A stretch of DNA of 64,000 nucleotides. It comes from AP-15 sp963698995 (GTDB lineage Bacteria > Pseudomonadota > Alphaproteobacteria > ATCC43930 > CGMCC-115725). How positions within the stretch are numbered: position 1 is the stretch's first letter; each line of letters starts with the position of its first letter. Positions 53,261-62,730 of this stretch are shown one piece after another. The notes below the pieces were generated by a model, which worked only from the letters and a program-made list of their open reading frames with translations, did not search any database and was not told the DNA's origin. Made by a program: the position numbers and the translations under genes. Location of the stretch: positions 186,001 through 250,000 of the forward strand of contig CAVOTD010000031.1 in the NCBI GenBank assembly GCA_963698995.1, given 5' to 3'.

Positions 53261-54598
53261 ATGAAGGTGCTGATCGTCAGCTTCGCGTTCCCACCTTCCA
53301 ATGTGATCGGCGCGATCCGCGTCGGCAAGCTGGCGCGCTATCTCGACGGCCGTGGCCATGATTTGCGGGTGCTGACGACAGACATCGTGGACGATCGTAG
53401 CTTGCCGCTCGAAATCTCACCGGGACGGGTGATCTATACCGATTACCGCCAGCGCAAGGACTGGCTCGAGCAATTGGTTCGCCCGTTGCACCGCAGTCGG
53501 GATGCGGCGGACGGCACAGTGAGCGCGGCGGCTCCTGCGTCGGACGCGGGTCGGGGTGGATCGTCTTGGCAAACCCTTCGTCGGCAGTATTACGGGCTGG
53601 TCCATATTCCCGATATGCGGGCCGACTGGATTAAGACGGCGGTTCGCGCCGGCCGTCGCCTGATCGAGGAATGGACGCCGGACGTTATCTTCGCCAGTGC
53701 GCCGCCCTACAGCGGGCTGATTGTCGCCAGCCGGCTCGGACGCGCCTTCGACATCGCCTGGGTGGCCGATTTCCGCGACCTCTGGATCGACAATCCCTAT
53801 TATGGCGAACCGGGCTGGCGTAGGCCGATCGACGCGATGCTCGAACGGCAAACTTTGCGAAATGCGGCCAGGCTGGTAACGGTTTCGCCGATCTGGGCGG
53901 GGCACTTGCACCGCCGTCACGGCAAAGCTGCCGAAGTAGTCTATAACGGGTATGCTCCGGAGGATTTTCCTCCGATAACGTCGCACAGCGAGCCAGGAGA
54001 GGTGCTGACGATCCGCTATATGGGGTCGATCTATCCAGGCTTCCGCGATCCTTCGACGCTGTTCGCCGCTATCGGATTGTTGCCCGACGCGCTCCGCGAT
54101 CGCGTGAAAGTAGAGTTTTATAGCGACGCCGGCGATGCCCTTCTGGCGACTGCGGCAGCCCATTGCGTCATCGACTCGGTCGCTGTTCGACCGCGCATCC
54201 CGTACCGACATGCTCTCGAACTGCAGATGCAGTCGGATGTTCTGCTATTGCTGCAGTCGAACGACCGGCGGGACGAAGGTAATCTGCCAGCCAAGCTGTT
54301 CGAGTATTTATATGCCCGCCGGCCGATCCTGTTCATCGGCTACGAGCAAGGGATTGCGGCGCGGCTCGTCCGCGACCGAGGCGCGGGGCTGGTTTCCAAC
54401 TGCCCAGCGCGAATTCGAGATCAGTTGCAGATTTGGTTGCAGGACAAGAGCGCCGGCGGCGTAAAGCCGCTCGACCGATCGGTCAATCTCGGCCTCAGCC
54501 GCGACGAGCAGTACGAAAAGCTCGAGCGTCTCCTTGCCGAGGCCCTGTACAGAGGCGGCCGGTTACCGAGCTGTCGACGAAAATCCCCCTTGCAGTAG
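53261..54598 (+). CDS. GT4-like glycosyltransferase
   Basis: A 445-residue GT-B fold glycosyltransferase. The N-terminal domain starts MKVLIVSFAFPPSNVIGAIR with the Gly-rich donor-side loop, then FASAPPYSGL and WVADFRDLWIDNPYYGEPGW. The C-terminal domain has VVYNGYAPEDF, IRYMGSIYPGFRDPSTLF and GNLPAKLFEYLYARRPILF, where the Glu of the GT4 E-x7-E region lies. Last plus-strand gene of the glycan cluster. Sugar and acceptor unknown. Confidence 0.88.
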   Translation: MKVLIVSFAFPPSNVIGAIRVGKLARYLDGRGHDLRVLTTDIVDDRSLPLEISPGRVIYTDYRQRKDWLEQLVRPLHRSRDAADGTVSAAAPASDAGRGGSSWQTLRRQYYGLVHIPDMRADWIKTAVRAGRRLIEEWTPDVIFASAPPYSGLIVASRLGRAFDIAWVADFRDLWIDNPYYGEPGWRRPIDAMLERQTLRNAARLVTVSPIWAGHLHRRHGKAAEVVYNGYAPEDFPPITSHSEPGEVLTIRYMGSIYPGFRDPSTLFAAIGLLPDALRDRVKVEFYSDAGDALLATAAAHCVIDSVAVRPRIPYRHALELQMQSDVLLLLQSNDRRDEGNLPAKLFEYLYARRPILFIGYEQGIAARLVRDRGAGLVSNCPARIRDQLQIWLQDKSAGGVKPLDRSVNLGLSRDEQYEKLERLLAEALYRGGRLPSCRRKSPLQ

Positions 54599-54659
54599 TT
54601 GCTGGAGACCGCCGAGGGGTCTTGGGGTCGACACTGTCGAGCCTTTCGTCGCAGCGGCT

Positions 54660-57600
54660 TTAGGGTACAATCACGTTCGGGTCCCAATTGAGCCATGTCT
54701 GGGTCCCGCCCGGTTCAACGAACCCGCGAGCGCTCATCCTGTTATACGCCGGAAGAATTGCTGAGAACCCTAGATCTTTTAGAGCATAGATTGCCGATTG
54801 CGCGTATGGCGGATATGTCCCGTCGGCCCAGCCCGTCGAGGGATTATTATAAAAACGAAAGCGGCTCCAGCTCACCCCGCTGCCGATCGGCTGGCCGCCC
54901 TCTGTATAGGATTGGAACGGCCGGCCGGTGCTAGGATCGATAATCTGGAATATCTTTTGCGTATTATCCACGTTAGTAATTGTGTACCAGGTGTCCCGGT
55001 GGAGCTGATCGGGATTGGGGCTGATGCCGGCCACTGCCATATTCTTGATTTGGTCGCCATTGCTTACGGTAAATCCTGAAGCGTTGTTGACTGTCGGCGA
55101 TCCGGCCGTCCACGTCACCCCGTTACCGCCCGAGATGCCCCATTCGCTGCCGTCGATGACGTAATCCTGGCCTGAGTTTGCCCGAGTGATCGGTCCGGCG
55201 AATGACGAGGAGTCACGCAGTGCCGCGGTGTAGTAATAGCTGGCGCACCACGCCGAGGACATCTCGCCGGCGATGCCGCGTGCGCCGACCACTGTGTCGC
55301 TGCACTTCATCAGGAAATTATTCAAGAAATGCGGAATCCAAAAAGCCGATAACGGATCGCGCATCATGGCGTATCCGAGGTAGCTGGTCTGCATTCCGTA
55401 GGCGTCCATGAACGTAACGTCCCAAAACCCACTGGAATGACCGCGCCCGAGGCTGTTGCTGAAGTTATGGCTGATCCCGTCAAAACTCGCCACTTCAGCC
55501 CGCTCGTAATAGTAGTTCTCGACCAATTGATCGTTGAAATAAACCCGTTCGGGATTGCCGTCGCCTCCTAGCGCCGCCGGCAGCAGCGCATCGCGATGCC
55601 CCCAGAAATCACCACGAAACTCGCAGCAATAGAGATGGAGACCCCAATAATGAACACCGCCAACCGTGTTGTCTTTAGCGCCGAAGAAGTTCCCGGTCTG
55701 CTGCCAGATGATTTGTCGGTTGCCGGCGAAATATAGATCGTCGAGATAGTGCCGGCTGCCGAAGATTGTATAGACCATGCTTTGGAACGACGGCTCATGG
55801 TCGTTCCCGTAACTGCGCAAGCCGGAGCCCCAAATGCCTCCGAGATAGCCGGGAGAGGCGACTGGCGTGTTGATCAGCGGCTTCGCCACGCCGTCAAAAT
55901 AGATGCTGACAGGATCGAAGATGTAGAGGTTCGGCTGCGGCGCGCCGAGGATCGGGTAAGAACCGCCGGCACCGCCGTGATCGGGACCAGGCGGACCGTT
56001 ATTGTCCACCGGGATGCGCCCGGTGCTTTCGTTGAGTACGGTAGCGATCGGGTAGTGGTCGCCGGCCAGGGCGAACAGCCGCATATGTTCCCAAGTTGGC
56101 TGCGTCTCGAGCAGAAAAGCCTGGGCCGCCCATTCGTTGACGAGACCAATATCCGCGCGGGAACCAACGCCGCTGCCGCCGATAGTGGTCACGCGGCTCA
56201 TCGGCTCGTAGTCGTAGTCGAGCCAGGTGACGCCGCTAATCGGGTCGGAGGGAACAGACCCCGCAGTGATCCGGAGTGGGGGGATCGTTCCGGTTTCTTT
56301 CCAATACAACTGCTCCGCGGCGCTGAATTTCGGGTAAAGGCTGCTTACGACGCGGGAGGTGCCGCTGGTCCAGTTTTCCGCCCCGGTCTGGTCCGTCGTA
56401 TGCCAACTCATCCAATGGGTGTGCCAAACCCGAAAAGAGAAGGTCTGGTCGCCGGAGCCTTGGTTTGTAGGGTTGATCGCCGTCGCGGAACAAACGAACG
56501 GGGCGTCCATCAGGTGAACAACCGAGCGATCGTCGTTGGGCTGAACGTCGTGATAATAATACCCGAGCCCGACCGGCATGACGAAGTAGAGCTTGTCGTT
56601 GGTCATTCCGGTCGGCGGTGTGCCGTTGGTATGATAGAAGACCGGCATTCCGAAATACCAGCTGTTGCGGGCGGTGCTGCTCGGAATCGTCCAATTTCCA
56701 TTGCTATGGAGGGTCTGTGTCACACACCCGGTGTTGTTGTCTCCGCCGGTCGTGATCGGATTGGCCGAGCTGTTCACGGCCGCATCGAGCCAGCTCCAAT
56801 CAAGTAGGTTTTGGCTGCCGTCGAGGAGCTGCGGACGGTAGGAGATCGCCTGCGGGTCATTGGCGAAACCGGCCGGGCCGGGGTTACCGGCGTTGCCGGC
56901 ACTGCCCGCGGCGACGTTCTGCCAAGAGTTGTGAACCTTGCAAACGTGCCGCACCGGTCCAAGCGAGGTTTGATCGCTCGCGCTCGTCGTCAAGTCGAGG
57001 TAGCAGGCGACATAAAGCAGCGGGTCGGCCTGGTGCGTCGTGTCGTCGATCGGCGGCCCGACGACGATCCAACAATCCCTGACCGGGCCGGCCGCGCACG
57101 GCCTCGGAGCATCGCGGCCGGTGTTGGAAGCGGCGGAATTTATGTCGAAGGTCAGACTGCCCGACCCACGCATAGTGCCGTCCTGGTTGCGCACATCGGT
57201 GAGCTGCAGTTTGAGGTCATGCGCTTTGGCAAGGGCGGCAAGACTTTGCTTCGCGGATGCCGCATATGTGCCGGCCTGCCGCACAATTTCCATTGTATAG
57301 CTGCCATTCGCCGGAATTGCCGGAAGCTGCACTGAGAGCACCAGATGTCGGATCGACCCGTCGTCGCCGTTCTCGCGGCGCGTGGCAATTTCGTCGAGCT
57401 GTTGGACAAGGGGTGCATGCGTCTTGGCGTCTCGGAACACCGGGTAGGTTCCGGGTGGAAGGTCGCCTCGACGAAAAGATTGTCCGGCGATATAGGGCGT
57501 ACCGGCGGGCTGGTTCTTGCCGCTGGTTTCCTGGACCGTATATGTGGTTAGCAGCGAACCGGCGTTGTGCGTCACCACGACGTCGACGTTTCTCGTCACC

Positions 57601-57671
57601 GCCACCGCGGTGGCACACAACCCCAGGAAAGAACAAGCCGCAGCCGGCAGAAGGATGGATTTCCCGATCAT
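54660..57671 (-). CDS. Large exported protein with RIFT-barrel-like N-terminus
   Basis: A 1003-residue exported protein. The signal peptide ends near AVAV (residues 1-25). Residues 27-130 show the layout of RIFT-barrel domains seen in exo-rhamnogalacturonan-lyase-like proteins: SFRRGDLPPGTYPVFRDAKT, a DDGSIRHLVLSVQLPA block and ANGSYTMEIV. The rest is rich in Trp, Tyr, Gly and Asn (EPMSRVTTIGGSGVGSR, NEWAAQAFLLETQPTWEHM, SYGNDHEPSFQSM), like a helical toroid lyase core. No family firmly recognised; polysaccharide degradation or binding is inferred. The ATG overlaps the upstream stop (ATGA), so it is made together with the repeat protein. Confidence 0.75.
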   Translation of the reverse strand: MIGKSILLPAAACSFLGLCATAVAVTRNVDVVVTHNAGSLLTTYTVQETSGKNQPAGTPYIAGQSFRRGDLPPGTYPVFRDAKTHAPLVQQLDEIATRRENGDDGSIRHLVLSVQLPAIPANGSYTMEIVRQAGTYAASAKQSLAALAKAHDLKLQLTDVRNQDGTMRGSGSLTFDINSAASNTGRDAPRPCAAGPVRDCWIVVGPPIDDTTHQADPLLYVACYLDLTTSASDQTSLGPVRHVCKVHNSWQNVAAGSAGNAGNPGPAGFANDPQAISYRPQLLDGSQNLLDWSWLDAAVNSSANPITTGGDNNTGCVTQTLHSNGNWTIPSSTARNSWYFGMPVFYHTNGTPPTGMTNDKLYFVMPVGLGYYYHDVQPNDDRSVVHLMDAPFVCSATAINPTNQGSGDQTFSFRVWHTHWMSWHTTDQTGAENWTSGTSRVVSSLYPKFSAAEQLYWKETGTIPPLRITAGSVPSDPISGVTWLDYDYEPMSRVTTIGGSGVGSRADIGLVNEWAAQAFLLETQPTWEHMRLFALAGDHYPIATVLNESTGRIPVDNNGPPGPDHGGAGGSYPILGAPQPNLYIFDPVSIYFDGVAKPLINTPVASPGYLGGIWGSGLRSYGNDHEPSFQSMVYTIFGSRHYLDDLYFAGNRQIIWQQTGNFFGAKDNTVGGVHYWGLHLYCCEFRGDFWGHRDALLPAALGGDGNPERVYFNDQLVENYYYERAEVASFDGISHNFSNSLGRGHSSGFWDVTFMDAYGMQTSYLGYAMMRDPLSAFWIPHFLNNFLMKCSDTVVGARGIAGEMSSAWCASYYYTAALRDSSSFAGPITRANSGQDYVIDGSEWGISGGNGVTWTAGSPTVNNASGFTVSNGDQIKNMAVAGISPNPDQLHRDTWYTITNVDNTQKIFQIIDPSTGRPFQSYTEGGQPIGSGVSWSRFRFYNNPSTGWADGTYPPYAQSAIYALKDLGFSAILPAYNRMSARGFVEPGGTQTWLNWDPNVIVP

Positions 57672-59239
57672 AGGATTGCCTCGAGGGTGATGTGATCGGT
57701 GATGGAGGTCATATTTGGACCGAGCCCGGGACCGGCGGGGTTGACGATGATATTATTGCCGGAGAGCGCGAAGACGCCGCCGCCATCGAAAAACGGCGCG
57801 CCAAAACCGACTGTGCCGGTGAATGGCGATCCGTCGCTCATCACGACCGTATAGCTCGCCACGACGGCCCCGAGGGAGGTCGTGTCCGGCACTTCGGGAC
57901 TGTTTGGCGCCACCGTGATCACGGGTTGCGGAGGTGGCGGCGGCGTGGTACCGCGGACCGTGAAGGTGGTGCGCGTCAGGACGGTATAACTGTTATTGAC
58001 GTAGAAGCGCGCTTCATAGGAAGCGTCGGCTGTCGGCGCCGCCATCATCAGGGTCGCAGCGGACATGCCGGCGTTGGGCGGCGTCTGCAAGCCGTTCAGG
58101 TAAACCCAGGCAATAAAGGCCGTGTCGACAGCGCCGACCGCGGCCAAACCTACCCAATCGGTGCGGTTTCCCGGCCCGTTGGCGACGCTCACCGTCAATG
58201 CTGCGCCTTCCGCCACGACCGGGTTGGCAGAGCCGTTCACGGTGATCGAGGGGACGGGTGGAGGCGGTGGCGGAGGTGGCGGCGGCGTGGTACCGGGGAC
58301 CGTGAAGGTGGTGCGCGTCAGGACGGTATAACTGTTATTGACGTAGAAGCGCGCCTCATAGGAAGCGTCGGTTGTCGGCGCCGTCATCATCAGGGTCGCC
58401 GCCGTCACGCCGGCGTTGGGCGGCGTCTGCAAGCCGTTCAGGTAAACCCAGGCGATAAAGGCCGTGTCGGTAGCGCCGACGGCGGCCAAACCCACCCAAT
58501 CGGTGCGGTTTCCCGGCCCGTTGGCGACGCTCACCGTCAATGCTGCGCCTTCCGCCACGACCGGGTTGGTAGAGCCGTTCACGGTGATCGAGGGGACGGG
58601 TGGAGGCGGTGGCGGAGGTGGCGGCGTGGTACCGCGGACCGTGAAGGTGGTGCGCGTCAGGACGGTATAACTGTTATTGACGTAAAAGCGCGCCTCATAG
58701 GAAGCGTCGGTTGTCGGCGCCGTCATCATCAGGGTCGCCGTCGTCACGCCGGCGTTGGGCAGCGTCTGCGAGCCGCTCAGGTAAACCCAGGCGATAAAGG
58801 CCGTATCGGCAGCGCCGGCGGCGGCCAAACCCACCCAATCGGTGCGGTTTCCCGGCCCGTTGGCGACGCTCACCGTCAATGCTGCGCCTTCCGCCACGAC
58901 CGGGTTGGCAGAGCCGTTCACGGTGATTGACGGCACCGGTGGAGGCGGCGGCGGCGCCGCCGACATCAATACGACCACCGAAAGATTAGCGGTGCCGCTA
59001 AACCTGCTATTCGATCCGACCGCGTGGACGTTGACGGAATAGGCGCTCGGCGCGATTGGCATGCTCCATGCCGTTAGCAGTCTATTGTCCGAAATTGCGA
59101 AATAACCTGACGAATTCTTTGTCAAAGTATAGTTGCACGGTATGACTTTGCCTGACGCGTCTCGCGCTGTGAATGTGCCGATAATCGTTCCGGCCGGTGC
59201 GTTATTGCTGATATAAAGGTTGCTGATGGTGATCGTCAT
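57668..59239 (-). CDS. Cadherin-like plus triple Ig-like repeat surface protein
   Basis: About 523 residues from the ATG at 59239. The N-terminal 90 residues look cadherin-like (ISNNAPAGTIIGTFTARD, SSGYFAISDNRLLTA). Three near-identical repeats of about 113 residues follow, each VPSITVNGSANPVVAEGAAL, then NGPGNRTDWVGLAAAGAADT and YEARFYVNNSYTVLTRTTFT, separated by runs of 6-10 prolines. A different C-terminal domain ends ITDHITLEAIL. No signal peptide is visible, so export may be by a type I or other leaderless route. Coupled to the large exported protein through ATGA. Likely a surface or matrix adhesin, by inference. Confidence 0.75.
   Translation of the reverse strand: MTITISNLYISNNAPAGTIIGTFTARDASGKVIPCNYTLTKNSSGYFAISDNRLLTAWSMPIAPSAYSVNVHAVGSNSRFSGTANLSVVVLMSAAPPPPPPVPSITVNGSANPVVAEGAALTVSVANGPGNRTDWVGLAAAGAADTAFIAWVYLSGSQTLPNAGVTTATLMMTAPTTDASYEARFYVNNSYTVLTRTTFTVRGTTPPPPPPPPPVPSITVNGSTNPVVAEGAALTVSVANGPGNRTDWVGLAAVGATDTAFIAWVYLNGLQTPPNAGVTAATLMMTAPTTDASYEARFYVNNSYTVLTRTTFTVPGTTPPPPPPPPPPVPSITVNGSANPVVAEGAALTVSVANGPGNRTDWVGLAAVGAVDTAFIAWVYLNGLQTPPNAGMSAATLMMAAPTADASYEARFYVNNSYTVLTRTTFTVRGTTPPPPPQPVITVAPNSPEVPDTTSLGAVVASYTVVMSDGSPFTGTVGFGAPFFDGGGVFALSGNNIIVNPAGPGLGPNMTSITDHITLEAIL
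57940..58940 (-). repeat. Three ~340-base tandem repeats inside the Ig-like gene
   Basis: The block starting gtggtaccgcggaccgtgaa recurs at about 57946, 58287 and 58626, a period of about 340 bases, with only scattered substitutions. The units are joined by ggtggaggcggtggcggagg-type polyproline codons of differing length. Such high identity indicates recent duplication or gene conversion, and copy number is likely to vary between strains. Confidence 0.8.
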
Positions 59240-59814
59240 ACGGCTCTCTATTGCTACCAATAGGCAATTAGCTTGCAATTCCAGATGTCTTTGATGTCGG
59301 CGTAGGCCTTCTAGGCCGGCTACCTGTGAGTTGGCGAGCCGCAGATCCGCTCTTCACGCTGTAGTCGCATTCGGCACGGCTAATCCCGTCGGGTGGGAAC
59401 CTCACCGAATTGTGAGACTTCAACGGGACGTAGAAAGCCCGGAATGATCTTGGTATCGACGACACCGCTTATGCTGGCATCGTGGCCGCCGCGCACATTC
59501 GTCGGGGAATGTCCGACGGCACCCGGAATCCCTTTGCATAGCTGAGGGAGCACGTGCGGTGCTCCGTGCTTGGCTATGAGCGCCGATTGGTCGGGGTGTT
59601 TTCGAGTTCTTGTAGTTTTTACAATCGTCTTATTTTACACGATCGATCGGGATTTGTCAATAGAGGTCACTCGAGGGTAGTAATTCAGTTTTTTGGTGCA
59701 CAACTTGAGTCGCTACCTACTGGAGCCGCTGTTGCGGGCGCGCCACCTGGCTAGCCAAAGCTGGCATTTGTAAGATCTGGTTCTATGGTTTTTCCAGAGG
59801 ATTGCCGCGTACCT
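59240..59814. other. Intergenic region upstream of the repeat-protein operon
   Basis: About 575 bases with no convincing gene; short frames here lack a start site and domain. The stretch 59600-59690 is AT-rich (tgtagtttttacaatcgtc, ttattttacacgatcg) and could be a promoter in either direction. The long leader leaves room for regulation of the surface-protein operon, but nothing specific is seen. Confidence 0.4.
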
Positions 59815-60045
59815 CTACTTTGCTTCCGTCGTCACTTCATTGACAGCGCCACAGCACGGGCAGTTCGTTTCGATGGCGGCGATCCGTTGTCCTTGTCCCA
59901 TTTTTGCGGCAATAATGAATTCGCAGCTGCCGCAGACATAATCGGTATCCCCGGTTCCAGTAAACAGCGGCCCGGCGCCGGGTGGCGGGTTCCACGGCGG
60001 CGGCGTCATCGGATCGCGAATAACCCTTAGCTTGATCTTGGGCAT
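59815..60045 (-). CDS. Small zinc-ribbon protein
   Basis: A 76-residue protein with two cysteine pairs, CGSC at residues 38-41 and CPCC later on, spaced as in a zinc ribbon. A proline-rich N-terminal part (MTPPPWNPPPGAGP) precedes it. Some similar small proteins carry nucleic-acid or protein-binding roles; the function here is unknown. Gene reality is supported by the paired cysteines and normal codon use. Confidence 0.6.
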   Translation of the reverse strand: MPKIKLRVIRDPMTPPPWNPPPGAGPLFTGTGDTDYVCGSCEFIIAAKMGQGQRIAAIETNCPCCGAVNEVTTEAK

Positions 60046-60184
60046 CTCTTGACTTCGTCATGGGTGATCCAACAGTCCGCGCGACGATAGCATGCTTGGC
60101 CCGCCTGTTGCGCTCCAACGATCCTGCGCTCGTCGGTGTTTCCTTGACCCAGTCCCCGTCGCGCTCCGTTTTCGCGCAGCGTCT

Positions 60185-60607
60185 TCAGCGCTCAAGAATA
60201 ATATCGACTCGCCGATTGTACACCGTCGGATCTTCCGACCCGGTTTGGCCAATCGGCTCCTGGCGGATCATCGCCCGTGCCATGCCGTCCGATTCGAGCT
60301 GGTCGGCCACGATCGAGCACCGCGTCTGCGCAAGATACTTGTTGGTTTCCGCCGTTCCGGTGGCGCTCGCGCGGGCCTGGACGATCACCGTCTTGGCGCC
60401 CGATTCCCGCGCGCGCTTGGCGGCATCGGCAATGATTGTCTTCGCCTCGTTTGATAGGTTCGCGCTGAATTCATCAAAATACACCAGGAAGCGAGGGATC
60501 TCGGCATTCGCCGGAGGCGTAACTGTCTGGCCGCTTGCCGCACTGGCGGCGCCGAGCGCCGTTAATAGAACAAGCAATCGGTATAATTTAAGTAACCTAA
60601 AAACCAT
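60185..60607 (-). CDS. Exported OmpA-like C-terminal domain protein
   Basis: A 140-residue protein: signal peptide (MVFRLLKLYRLLVLLTALGA ending ASG) and one OmpA/MotB domain, with FLVYFDEFSANLSNEAKTII, ASATGTAETNKYLAQTRCSI and the closing YNRRVDIILE. Such domains bind diaminopimelate in peptidoglycan and anchor the envelope. The start at 60607 has GGAG upstream; a frame ten codons longer is less likely. No barrel or lipobox, so probably soluble periplasmic. Confidence 0.85.
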   Translation of the reverse strand: MVFRLLKLYRLLVLLTALGAASAASGQTVTPPANAEIPRFLVYFDEFSANLSNEAKTIIADAAKRARESGAKTVIVQARASATGTAETNKYLAQTRCSIVADQLESDGMARAMIRQEPIGQTGSEDPTVYNRRVDIILER

Positions 60608-60754
60608 CTTGTTACTCCGTTGATGTTGCGTTGACATCAGAATGAATTCAGCTCATTCGAGCGATCTGCCGTGTTGCCTGGTCAAGATCTTTCTCATCGG
60701 CAAAACGTCCTGGTGACGAGGCCGAAGTGCGGCGAGCCCTGTTTTGTCTCAGCA

Positions 60755-61840
60755 CTAATCATCGGCGGCCCGCGCCGGCATCTCATCCTCGGGTAACGTT
60801 GTTTCGGCCATCCACGATTGAAGCAGGGTGTAGCCGACCGCAAGGACGACCGGACCCAGGAAAATTCCAACCAACCCGAAAGCAATCAGGCCGCCGATCA
60901 CCCCGGCCAGCAGCAGGACCAGCGGCAGGTGCGCGCCTTTGCGGATCAGTAGCGGACGCAGCACGCTGTCGAGGGTGCTGAGCAGAATACTCCACACCAG
61001 CAAAAAGGTTCCCCATCCCGATTCGCCACTCCAGTAGAGCCAGATCACTGCCGGTACCAATACAGGCAGAGGACCGAGCTGGGCAATGCACAGCATAAAC
61101 ATCACGGCCGTCAGTACTGCGGCCAGCGGCACTCCGGCGAGGGCTATCCCCACCCCGCCGAGAATCGATTGGGCGAGCGCTGTCACCACGACGCCGAGCG
61201 CCACGCTGCGGATCGCCTGGCCGGCCAGCCGGACCGATTGCTCGCCGCGTTCCCCTGCGAGGCGCTGTCCGAAGCGGCGCGCTGCGGCCGCAGCGTGCTC
61301 GCCGTTGACGAACATGATCGCCGCTATCACCACCGTTAGAAGGAACTGCACGAAGACGATCCCCAATCCGCCGAGCGCTGCGACAAACCAGCTTGCCATG
61401 CCGCCGGCATAGGGCGCCGCCCTCGCCATCAGCGGCTTGACGCCGCTCGCGGCTATATTTTCCCAGAACAATGCGGCGTTCTCACCGAAAAACGGGACAC
61501 TCGACAACCACCCCGGCGGTGATGGCAGCCGAAAGGCGGCAAGCGACGTTCCCCACTCGACAATTCGATCAAAATTGTCGGCGATGGTGGTTATGGCGAG
61601 CCAGAACGGCATGACAAAGACGCACAACAGGGTCAGCGTCATGACCGCTACAGCCAACCATCGCAGGTCCCATAACCGCATCTGAACCCGCAGCATGATC
61701 GGCCATGTCGCCACAACCAACGTCGTCGCCCAGATAATCGCCGGCAGAAACGGACGCAAAATCCAGAAGCAAGCGGCGATCAGCCCGGTAACGAAGAGGA
61801 CCGCCAGGGTGGTGCGAGTGAGGTCGGAATGGCCTTGCAT
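60755..61840 (-). CDS. AI-2E family transporter (YdiK-like permease)
   Basis: A 361-residue membrane protein with seven or eight spans: paired helices at the start (about 10-28 and 30-48), one near 62-86, and the closing block with LGPLPVLVPAVIWLYWSGE, GTFLLVWSILLSTLDSVLRP and the FLGPVVLAVGYTLLQSWM signature. These features define the AI-2E (UPF0118) superfamily of exporters and antiporters; the substrate cannot be deduced. About 114 bases separate it from the OmpA-like gene. Confidence 0.9.
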   Translation of the reverse strand: MQGHSDLTRTTLAVLFVTGLIAACFWILRPFLPAIIWATTLVVATWPIMLRVQMRLWDLRWLAVAVMTLTLLCVFVMPFWLAITTIADNFDRIVEWGTSLAAFRLPSPPGWLSSVPFFGENAALFWENIAASGVKPLMARAAPYAGGMASWFVAALGGLGIVFVQFLLTVVIAAIMFVNGEHAAAAARRFGQRLAGERGEQSVRLAGQAIRSVALGVVVTALAQSILGGVGIALAGVPLAAVLTAVMFMLCIAQLGPLPVLVPAVIWLYWSGESGWGTFLLVWSILLSTLDSVLRPLLIRKGAHLPLVLLLAGVIGGLIAFGLVGIFLGPVVLAVGYTLLQSWMAETTLPEDEMPARAADD

Positions 61841-61876
61841 GCCGCACCAAACGATGGCGGACCGCCGGCGGCTAGA

Positions 61877-62233
61877 TCACGCACGCACCATCAGCTGCAG
61901 GCGGTGCCCGTCCGGGTCGCGGAAGTAAATGCAGCGGTCCTCTCCCGGGCGGCCGCTTACTGCGACCCCATGGGCCTCCAGCTCAGCCTTTAGCGTCTCG
62001 TACGTCCCTGTCGCCACGGTCAGCGCCAGATGGTTGAGGTCGCTGCCGGTCGTCAAAGGCATGTCGCCGCGCTTCTTGAACAATGCGACTCCTTGTTGCC
62101 CGGTACGCAAAAAGACTTGTTCGTTGTCTTCCCGATAAGCGCGCATACCGAGAATTTCGGTGTAGAACGTCTTCGAGCGCTCGACGTCACTGACATGCAG
62201 CACGACATGGTCGAGGCCATTCGTCTGGACCAT
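61877..62233 (-). CDS. VOC-family (glyoxalase fold) protein
   Basis: A 118-residue vicinal-oxygen-chelate protein: GLDHVVLHVSDVERSKTFY with the first metal His, LNHLALTVATGTYETLK with a second His, and CIYFRDPDGHRLQLMV with the closing acidic ligand region. It resembles single-domain VOC proteins near fosfomycin-resistance-type or dioxygenase-type enzymes; which one is unknown. Start at the ATG with GGAGGG seven bases before it. Confidence 0.88.
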   Translation of the reverse strand: MVQTNGLDHVVLHVSDVERSKTFYTEILGMRAYREDNEQVFLRTGQQGVALFKKRGDMPLTTGSDLNHLALTVATGTYETLKAELEAHGVAVSGRPGEDRCIYFRDPDGHRLQLMVRA

Positions 62234-62655
62234 CAATCCCTCCGCACAATCCATTCGATGTGAATTTCGCATTGGACATTTTCGCCTCAGCCGCATGATA
62301 ACGCACTCGGCATCCATCGGCACGTTTTGCCTCGGTTGGAGGTCGCAACCCGAGCGCCGACGCCACCCGCGAATATCGCTCGGCGCCGCGCGAGATCGCG
62401 GCGCTCAGAGTGCGTGCGGACCGGTCAGCGCAAACGGGCGCGACCTGCCCACTGTCTCTCGGCAGCGTCGGCGATTCCGATTAAAGCCGCCGCCGAGAGC
62501 CAGTTTCCGTTGAGGTGGGACGCAGAAGCTCGCAGATGAAGCTGCCAGATCACTCGGATCCCCTGCCGAGCGAGCAGCCGCGTCGCGATAGTTTCGAGGA
62601 GAGTCGGCGGTTTCATCTAGCGGCCCATCTTCTGATGCGTGGTTTTCGGACCAGA
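62234..62655. other. Intergenic gap before the tRNA
   Basis: About 420 bases with no supported gene. Open frames here have no recognisable product, and one on the plus strand runs into the antisense of the tRNA. No terminator or riboswitch recognised. Confidence 0.4.
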
Positions 62656-62730
62656 TGGTGCCCCGAGTTGGATTTGAACCAACGACCTACCGCTTACGAA
62701 GCGGTTGCTCTACCGCTGAGCTACCGGGGC
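62656..62730 (-). tRNA. tRNA-Thr (anticodon CGT)
   Basis: On the minus strand the 75 bases start gccccggtagctcag and end with encoded CCA. The acceptor stem GCCCCGG pairs with TCGGGGC (one G-T). The D-loop contains AGCTCAGCGG. The anticodon stem ACCGC/GCGGT encloses TTCGTAA, giving anticodon CGT, which reads ACG threonine codons. The T arm GTTGG-TTCAAAT-CCAAC is standard. Confidence 0.95.

Noticed and set aside
57692..58930. 412-codon plus-strand frame across the Ig-like repeats
   Set aside because: It is the antisense of the repeat gene; the GC-rich repeats keep all frames open, and the protein is Gly/Arg-rich without domains.
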